Shown piece by piece: positions 1 to 5,061 of a stretch of DNA of 8,790 nucleotides. Made by a program: the position numbers and the translations under genes. The notes below the pieces were generated by a model, which saw only the letters and a list, made by a program, of their open reading frames with translations, was not told the DNA's origin and made no database searches. Every line of letters begins with the position of its first letter. The stretch's first letter is position 1. The stretch comes from Cytophagaceae bacterium (lineage in GTDB: Bacteria > Bacteroidota > Bacteroidia > Cytophagales > Flexibacteraceae), in the NCBI GenBank assembly GCA_947464365.1, contig CANHWS010000139.1:1-8790 (forward strand), read 5' to 3'.

Positions 1-754
1 CGTGTTTAACTGGCTAGAGCACATCACGAGTAACTATGGCATCGTGATCATTGTGTTGGTCTTGATGGTGCGTTTACTGCTTTTGCCACTAGGCTACCGC
101 AGCTACATTAGCATGGCCAAAATGAAGGTACTGAAGCCTGAGCTAGACGAAATCAAAGCTAGGGTAGGGGATGATATGCAGGCCCAACAAGCCGAGCAGA
201 TGAAGCTCTATCAGCAGGTGGGCATCAATCCATTGAGTGGTTGTATTCCGCTATTGCTACAAATGCCAGTGCTGTTCGCGATGTTTAACTTTTTCCCGAA
301 CGCCATTGAGCTGCGTCAACAAACCCTTTGGTGGGCGCAGGATCTGAGCACATTTGACGATTATATCCATTGGCAAACAGCCGTACCGTTCCTAGGGCAT
401 CACTTGTCGATCTTTAACGTGTTGCTGATGTTCAGCACGCTAGGTATCACGTACTTCAACAACCAAAACACGAACGTCAACCCGCAGATGAAGTACATTG
501 GTTACATCATGCCGGTGTTCCTGATGTTTGTACTTAATGACCTGCCTGCCGGCCTTAACTTCTACTACCTAGGTAGCAACGTGATGAGTATGGCACAGCA
601 GATCATCATCCGGAAGTTTGTGAACGAGGAGGACCTCCACCGCAAACTGCAAGAGAACAAAACTAAAAATGCGAACAAACCTAAAAGCAAGTTCGCCCAG
701 CGCATCGAGGAGGCCATGAAGTCTTCAGAGGAGGCCAAGAAGAAGAAAAAGTAG
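1..754 (+). CDS. yidC: Membrane protein insertase YidC, C-terminal part (5' end outside window)
   Basis: YidC inserts and folds inner-membrane proteins, alone or with SecYEG. The reading frame is open at the left edge and the first in-frame codon (GTG at base 2) is internal, so only the last 250 or so residues are present. The large periplasmic domain typical of Gram-negative YidC lies outside. The conserved insertase core is visible: a first hydrophobic segment (residues 13-30) with the family's conserved arginine in MVRLLLLPL, a cytoplasmic helical hairpin (SMAKMKVLKPELDEIK), then hydrophobic segments near residues 79-97, 135-153 and 165-190. NPLSGCIPLLLQMPVLFAMF and IELRQQTLWWAQDLSTFD are typical of Bacteroidota YidC. 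The C-terminal tail from about residue 210 is Lys/Glu-rich and ends in five lysines, consistent with a ribosome-facing tail. The frame ends in TAG, with a strong terminator 37 bases later, so yidC is the last gene of its transcript. Confidence 0.97.
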   Translation, partial: VFNWLEHITSNYGIVIIVLVLMVRLLLLPLGYRSYISMAKMKVLKPELDEIKARVGDDMQAQQAEQMKLYQQVGINPLSGCIPLLLQMPVLFAMFNFFPNAIELRQQTLWWAQDLSTFDDYIHWQTAVPFLGHHLSIFNVLLMFSTLGITYFNNQNTNVNPQMKYIGYIMPVFLMFVLNDLPAGLNFYYLGSNVMSMAQQIIIRKFVNEEDLHRKLQENKTKNANKPKSKFAQRIEEAMKSSEEAKKKKK

Positions 755-790
755 TCCTATTGCCATCAGATGATGGTTGAACTTGACTTG

Positions 791-834
791 TCAGTCCGCC
801 TTTGCCCATTGTGGTAGTGGCGGACTGATTTTTT
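791..834 (+). terminator. Intrinsic terminator of yidC
   Basis: A perfect 10-bp stem (TCAGTCCGCC at 791-800 with GGCGGACTGA at 819-828), an 18-base loop and a run of six T (829-834) follow the yidC stop codon by 37 bases. This is a textbook Rho-independent terminator on the + strand. Confidence 0.92.
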
Positions 835-1120
835 ATTATTCCGTTGGCGCCTTAAGAGAACCAAAGTGAAAGTTAAGGTTGGGTGAACCATAGGTCCTCC
901 AATATCTAGGCTTGGCCTGTTACCTGCCTACGTGTTCGGATTTGGGGATTAGAGCCAATGGCGATGTGGAATATCCATGCTATACCCATCTAGTATTGAT
1001 GGAGGTTATAGTACTAAGATTCTCGGTGCAAAACCAACGCCTGCAATACTGCGGGGGCAGTTGGACCAGAAATGCAGCAGGATTAGGTAAACAGGTGCTC
1101 AAAACGAACATGTAAAACGC
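835..1120. other. Intergenic stretch without a recognisable gene
   Basis: This stretch lies between the yidC terminator and the facing terminator of the T9SS-cargo gene. It holds a 67-codon + frame from a TTG (912-1115) and a 44-codon - frame from an ATG (about 1111 down to 977). Neither shows a recognisable motif, a signal peptide or a convincing start context. I see no RNA gene, clear repeat or promoter in it. A decayed gene or an unrecognised small RNA cannot be excluded by eye. Confidence 0.5.
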
Positions 1121-1153
1121 AAAAAAGCCGCTCCATTGCTAGGGCGGCCTCTT
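1121..1153 (-). terminator. Intrinsic terminator of the T9SS-cargo gene
   Basis: Read on the - strand, AAGAGGCCGC (1153 to 1144) pairs with GCGGCUUUUUU (1131 to 1121). The core is five G:C pairs, extended by A:U and G:U pairs into the T run, with a 12-base loop. It begins 34 bases after the stop codon at 1188-1190. It faces the yidC terminator, as expected for convergent genes. Confidence 0.85.
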
Positions 1154-1187
1154 GGCCATAGATCTAGTGCCTAAAACTAGACCTTAC

Positions 1188-3635
1188 TTACTGTTTGGCA
1201 ATGCGTGCGCGATACTGGCTATTTGGCCCAGTTGCGATCAAGGTATAGATGCCTTTGGGGAGATCACCAAGGTTGACAAGGTATTCGTTGTCAGTGACTT
1301 GGGTTGTATTGATCATGGCAGACTGGCCAGCACTATTGATCAGCCTAAAGCTAAGCCCTTGGGCTACTTGGTTGTCCAGACGCACCATCACTTGGGTGGT
1401 GGCTGGGTTTGGCCAAACGGTAAGGGCTTGATAGCTGATGCTATTCTGTAAACCAACGAGACGAAGGATCCTGAAACGACGATAGACGGTATCAGCTAGG
1501 TGGTTGTTGTTACCTGGCTGGATAACGCGCAACATGGCCCAACCTGTATCTGCAGAGGCCGGAACATTGATGCGGGCTGGCGAACCAACATAGGTGACAT
1601 TGGTTGGGGCGCTGGTCAGGCTAAACTGAAGGGCTACTCCACTACTTGGGGCGGCAGTCGCAGCGGTAAGGTTATAGAAACCAGAACCGATAAATAGATC
1701 GGGTATGCTATCAACAGATAGGACTTGGGCACGGCGAGCGATCAAGAAGGTATCGATCAGGACAGTGGCAGCATTGTAGTTGGCATTGCCAACTACATTT
1801 ACACGCACGATGACGGTACCAGCACCGACGATGGTAACGGTCTGGGTGGCAGCTGCATACGTTGCGACTGTAGGTGGTGCAGAGACAGTGTAGGTTAAGG
1901 TTTGACCAGATGGCAGATTGGTGACTTGGCTATTGACGGTACCAGCTAACACAAAAGGGGCATCGCCAAAGGTTCTGTCAGCCAATGGTGTCCAGATGAT
2001 TTGCTGGTTGGCTTTCAGCACTTGGAAGGTATCTTGAATGATCACGCCACTAAAGTTGGCATCACCCGGGGCGATGGCCCGATAGATAACCGAACCAGCA
2101 GAGTTGATGGTGAAAGTCTGGGTGGTTGTATCGAAGGCTACGGTGTTGGCAGGGCTCATTGATACCACTCGGATGTAGGAGGGGCGACTAGTGATGTTAT
2201 TGCTTGTGCTGTCAGCTACGCCAAATGGGGCCTCACCAAAACGGTAGTCACGGATTTTTTTGAGGGTTAGGGCTTGTGCAGATTTGATGTTGATTCTGAC
2301 GGTATCAGTTACAGGATACCAACCATCTTCATCGCCAGCAGTCTGGATAACAAGCTCCACTGTGCCGGTACCAGCATTGGCAGGAACCCTTAAGGTATCA
2401 CCAGAAAGCGTGACGTTAGCTGGGCTAGAAAGCAAGCTAAGGCTTGAGGTCAAGGTGCCACTGGCAGTACGCACTAGGATGTTATCTCCACTTCCGACCA
2501 ATTGGTCAGACAATGGGGAAACAGCAAGTGTAGGGATGCGTTTGGTGAGTTTGATATAACGCTGCCCTTGGCTAATGTATAGTGTATCCGTTCCTTTGTT
2601 GAAACCAAGGCCAGTAGGCTCGCCAATTTGGGCACTTGTGCCGATGCCAGCGATATAGTCTTGGTTGTTGTTGGCACCCGATCCCAGGCCTTGGCCGTTA
2701 CCGGCAAGGGTGTAAACCTCGCCAGTGCCTGGTTTGATTTTGCGGATCCGGTTGCCAAAGGTTGGTGACTTTTGGCCTGGACCATCGTCAGCGATGTAGA
2801 GGTAACCTTTTTTATCCACTGCAATGCCCATAATGTCAAAGAAGCGGGCCTCATGGCGGATGCTATCACGATAATTGCTGGTAATGGCAACACCTGGCAG
2901 TGGGCCTGCATAGGTACCAACCACTTGGTTGTTGACATTGACCCAGCGAATGGCGCGGTTACCGAGGTCGCCTACAAAAAGGGTGTCACCAGTGTTGTCA
3001 AAGGCCAAGGCACCCCGGTTACGGAAATTCCCGTTCGGCCTTGGGAAATAGAAACGTGCTTTTGAGGCAGTATCATTGACGTAGTTATTACCGCCACCAC
3101 TATTGACACGTGGATCACCAGCAACTAATGTCCTAGTGCCAGTTGCCGGGTTGATCCTGCCGATTGTAGGCTCCCTACCGTTATCAAGGCCTACCTCCAT
3201 GGTGTAGATCAGGCCATCAGCAGGGCGGAAGGCGATGTTGGTAGGGTATTGGAAACCTTTCCAGACGTTACGCTTTTTGCGGGTCTGGAGGTTAAAGGCG
3301 CAGATGGTATCGTTGCAGGCGTAGTAGATAACTGTATCTGCATATCCCATCGTCAGGCCAGCGATTGCATAGTTGTTGACAGATAGGTGCGTGTAGAGGG
3401 TGTCTCGTTTGGCCGATTTCTGGTTGTAGCGGAAGAGCCGTAGGCCAGACGAAAAATAGATGTTGCCTGAGCTGTCAGACAAGACAGTTGGTGAGTTGCC
3501 CGTACCAAGCACTACTTGTGTAGTTTGGTTTTGGGCAAGGGCGGTGCCTAGGCCGAGAATCAGGATCCCGAACAAAGTACCTAAAGCGTTCTTGAGTCGA
3601 TGTGTTGACATTGCTTTTTTAGCGTTGGTGAACAT
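1188..3635 (-). CDS. Secreted NHL beta-propeller / Ig-like repeat protein with T9SS type A sorting domain
   Basis: Predicted type IX secretion cargo of 815 residues; its substrate or partner is unknown. An N-terminal signal peptide (basic start, then LGTLFGILILGLGTALA, probable cleavage before QNQ near residue 35) sends it to the periplasm. Residues 40-365 resemble an NHL beta-propeller, with repeated blades such as GALAFDNTGDTLFVGDLGNR and GIAVDKKGYLYIADDG. Residues 368-725 are four Ig-like units. The second and third share an MBG-like pattern (DYRFGEAPF / DRTFGDAPF, then a GAGTV and GNANYNA type ending). Residues 738-815 are the sorting domain: WPNPATTQVMVRL, then DLPKGIYTLIA near the end. 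Two starts are possible. The longest frame begins at ATG 3635. A second ATG at 3611 follows a run of six A, as is common in this phylum, and gives a more compact signal peptide, so it may be the true start. No Shine-Dalgarno sequence is seen. The T9SS machinery itself is not in this window. Confidence 0.9.
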   Translation of the reverse strand: MFTNAKKAMSTHRLKNALGTLFGILILGLGTALAQNQTTQVVLGTGNSPTVLSDSSGNIYFSSGLRLFRYNQKSAKRDTLYTHLSVNNYAIAGLTMGYADTVIYYACNDTICAFNLQTRKKRNVWKGFQYPTNIAFRPADGLIYTMEVGLDNGREPTIGRINPATGTRTLVAGDPRVNSGGGNNYVNDTASKARFYFPRPNGNFRNRGALAFDNTGDTLFVGDLGNRAIRWVNVNNQVVGTYAGPLPGVAITSNYRDSIRHEARFFDIMGIAVDKKGYLYIADDGPGQKSPTFGNRIRKIKPGTGEVYTLAGNGQGLGSGANNNQDYIAGIGTSAQIGEPTGLGFNKGTDTLYISQGQRYIKLTKRIPTLAVSPLSDQLVGSGDNILVRTASGTLTSSLSLLSSPANVTLSGDTLRVPANAGTGTVELVIQTAGDEDGWYPVTDTVRINIKSAQALTLKKIRDYRFGEAPFGVADSTSNNITSRPSYIRVVSMSPANTVAFDTTTQTFTINSAGSVIYRAIAPGDANFSGVIIQDTFQVLKANQQIIWTPLADRTFGDAPFVLAGTVNSQVTNLPSGQTLTYTVSAPPTVATYAAATQTVTIVGAGTVIVRVNVVGNANYNAATVLIDTFLIARRAQVLSVDSIPDLFIGSGFYNLTAATAAPSSGVALQFSLTSAPTNVTYVGSPARINVPASADTGWAMLRVIQPGNNNHLADTVYRRFRILRLVGLQNSISYQALTVWPNPATTQVMVRLDNQVAQGLSFRLINSAGQSAMINTTQVTDNEYLVNLGDLPKGIYTLIATGPNSQYRARIAKQ

Positions 3636-3735
3636 TGAAGGACAATATATGTTGATCTGATCTTAGAATCTATGTCAAATCCTTGGCAGGTGTTTGGCAT
3701 ATACCTAAATAATTGATATTAAGTTTGTTAACGGT

Positions 3736-3784
3736 GTTGTTGCCATTTCGCTAAATACACCTAATTAGGTAGATGGGCAACAAC
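3736..3784 (-). repeat. Large inverted repeat with a nested 12-bp palindrome behind the barrel gene
   Basis: GTTGTTGCCAT (3736-3746) pairs with ATGGGCAACAAC (3773-3784) except for one bulged base, and two further G:C pairs can form beyond a second bulge. The 26-base loop contains the perfect palindrome ACCTAATTAGGT (3759-3770). In - strand RNA the structure begins 6 bases after the stop codon of the barrel gene. There is no U run after it, so it is not a canonical intrinsic terminator. It could block 3' exonucleases, terminate by another mechanism, or act as a protein site upstream of the T9SS-cargo gene. Confidence 0.55.
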
Positions 3785-3790
3785 CTTTGC

Positions 3791-4711
3791 TTAGTCAAAC
3801 CTGTAACCAACACTAAAGCTGACGGTTTGCTGCACATAAGAACTGTACAAGAAGCCACCTCCAAGTAGCGAATAGCAAGCATCGATGACCAGACCTTTGT
3901 ACAGGCCAGCTGCCAACCCAGCCTTTGCCATAGCGCAAAACCCGCCGACGTCTAGGCTTGCTACACCTTCTTCTATGCTGCCATATTTATATTGATACCC
4001 ATACCGCAAAATGTAGTTCTGCTGGCCAACACCAATGCCACCACCGAGGTAGGGGCTCAGGAACTGTTTATCAAAGGGCACCCGGATCCCGACCAAGGTG
4101 TTGAACAAGAGGTTAAAGCCACCTGATTCTTGTTCGGACTTGGTGATGATGGGAGGCTGCACTCCGCGGGTACCACCGTAAGAATTGGTGATGTAGCGAG
4201 TGCCATCAAAAATGGGGTAGGTGTTAGTTCGGAAACCAGGTGCGTCTACTTCTTCGTAGCTCAAAATCTTGAACGATCCGCCAAGGATTGCGTTGACCTC
4301 AAATTCCGTAGCCCAACCGAACGCGATTTTGGTAGGATCTGGTGGTGGCGACATCAGTGTGCTGTTGGTCAGTTTGAGGACTAGGGTATTTGCATAACCT
4401 GCAAAACTAGCATGACCATATCTGCGACCGAAAGTGGCGCTGGCAGTATTTGTCCCTGCGCCTAAGCCTGCTGATAGGGTTAGTTTGCTGTACTGGACTT
4501 TGAAGTGTTTTGGCTTTTCGGGCTCCCGACCATCAAGGTTGATTTGTTGGATGGCTTTGCTACGCTGCCCCGCCTTGGCCTTCATGAATTGGTAGTAAGC
4601 GTCCGAGTGGGTGGTGTCTGTGGTGATGGGGGATTGGGCCCAAACCATCGGGAGGCTAATCAGGACAAACACAAAAACAAGGTAGGTGAGTGTAGTGGTT
4701 CGCATGGGCAT
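3791..4711 (-). CDS. Outer-membrane beta-barrel-like protein, family not recognised
   Basis: Exported protein of about 306 residues, probably an outer-membrane barrel of unknown function. The frame opens at a TTG at 4732, but the first ATGs are at 4711 and 4705. I chose 4711 because either ATG gives a clean signal peptide: MRTTT, then the hydrophobic LTYLVFVFVLISLPMV, then WAQSP with cleavage likely after WA. After a short polar linker rich in Lys and Gln (about 35-75 residues in), the rest is made of alternating Gly/aromatic strands such as KLTLSAGLGAG, FNLLFNTLVGIRVPF and LSPYLGGGIGVGQ. The last strand, VSFSVGYRFD, resembles a barrel closing strand with the aromatic residue one from the end. 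A Tyr/Pro/Gly-rich loop (GFRTNTYPIFDGTRYITNSY) may be surface-exposed. It lies 155 bases upstream of the T9SS-cargo gene on the same strand. No promoter was identified. Confidence 0.8.
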   Translation of the reverse strand: MPMRTTTLTYLVFVFVLISLPMVWAQSPITTDTTHSDAYYQFMKAKAGQRSKAIQQINLDGREPEKPKHFKVQYSKLTLSAGLGAGTNTASATFGRRYGHASFAGYANTLVLKLTNSTLMSPPPDPTKIAFGWATEFEVNAILGGSFKILSYEEVDAPGFRTNTYPIFDGTRYITNSYGGTRGVQPPIITKSEQESGGFNLLFNTLVGIRVPFDKQFLSPYLGGGIGVGQQNYILRYGYQYKYGSIEEGVASLDVGGFCAMAKAGLAAGLYKGLVIDACYSLLGGGFLYSSYVQQTVSFSVGYRFD

Positions 4712-4779
4712 AAGGGTATATGTCCTAGACAAGACTTGCCACCTTGGGGGTTGTCCTACGCTGGAAGATTATTTTGGGC

Positions 4780-4860
4780 TTACCAGCCTGCTAGTGGGAT
4801 GCGGGCGCCGAGCTGGATGTGGAAGGCGCTTTGGACCCGTATAAAGCCAAAAAAGCCACC
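4780..4860 (-). pseudogene. Possible 3' remnant of an outer-membrane protein gene
   Basis: An in-frame stretch of 26 codons ending in TAA (4780-4782) reads like a closing strand of a Bacteroidota outer-membrane barrel: GGFFGF at its start, then FHIQLGARIPLAGW before the stop. Its opening resembles the end of the neighbouring barrel protein (GGGFLYSSYVQQ there, GGFFGFIRVQ here). There is no start codon or body: upstream the frame runs into the tRNA terminator and the tRNA. Its first codons lie in one arm of the terminator stem. The piece is too short to exclude chance. Confidence 0.22.
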
Positions 4861-4876
4861 CCGTAAGAGGTGGCTT
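4849..4876 (-). terminator. Intrinsic terminator of tRNA-Thr
   Basis: On the - strand, AAGCCACC (4876 to 4869) pairs perfectly with GGTGGCTT (4860 to 4853) across an 8-base loop, and the T run continues to 4849. The structure starts 4 bases after the end of the tRNA, so it marks the end of a short tRNA transcript. Confidence 0.9.
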
Positions 4877-4880
4877 AATG

Positions 4881-4953
4881 AGCTCCCTGCCAGACTCGAA
4901 CTGGCGACCCACTGATTACAAGTCAGTTATTCTACCAACTGAACTAAGGAAGC
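4881..4953 (-). tRNA. tRNA-Thr, anticodon UGU
   Basis: The 73-base gene folds into a complete cloverleaf. The 7-bp acceptor stem is GCTTCCT with AGGGAGC (one G:U pair). The D arm is GTTC with GAAT around a loop containing GG. The anticodon stem ACTGA/TCAGT encloses CTTGTAA, with anticodon TGT at 4918-4920. The T arm GCCAG/CTGGC encloses TTCGAGT. G1:C72, C2:G71 and anticodon bases G35 and U36 match known threonine identity elements. The discriminator base is U and CCA is not encoded. It reads ACA and other ACN codons depending on modification. Confidence 0.96.
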
Positions 4954-4964
4954 ATTTGGTAGTG

Positions 4965-4994
4965 CAAAAGTAGTCAAACTAGTGGTACTACCAA
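4965..4994 (-). promoter_or_regulatory. Bacteroidota-type promoter of tRNA-Thr
   Basis: On the - strand, TTGG (4994 to 4991), an 18-base spacer and TACTTTTG (4972 to 4965) match the primary-sigma pattern known from Bacteroides (TTTG at -33, TAnnTTTG at -7). The -7 element matches at every fixed base. Transcription would start near 4958-4960, leaving a 5- to 7-base leader before the mature tRNA. Confidence 0.75.
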
Positions 4995-5061
4995 GTTTTT
5001 TGGGTGCTTAAGGCCAAATTATTTTTCAACAAAATGGCCCTAGTTACCCTCAAAAGACTGA

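Noticed and set aside
912..1115. A 67-codon + frame in the intergenic stretch
   Set aside because: It has a TTG start, no leader context, no motif and no similarity that I recognise.
2474..2938. A 154-codon - frame inside the T9SS-cargo gene
   Set aside because: It is shifted relative to the NHL-propeller frame, has no recognisable motif, and the overlapping frame is clearly coding.
3640..3690. Promoter for the T9SS-cargo gene (TTTGACA and TATATTG on the - strand)
   Set aside because: The spacing of about 26 bases is too long and the -7 match is imperfect.
5012..5039. Hairpin GGCCA/TGGCC after the DUF349 gene as a terminator
   Set aside because: The stem is only five pairs with an 18-base loop, and no T run follows on the - strand.
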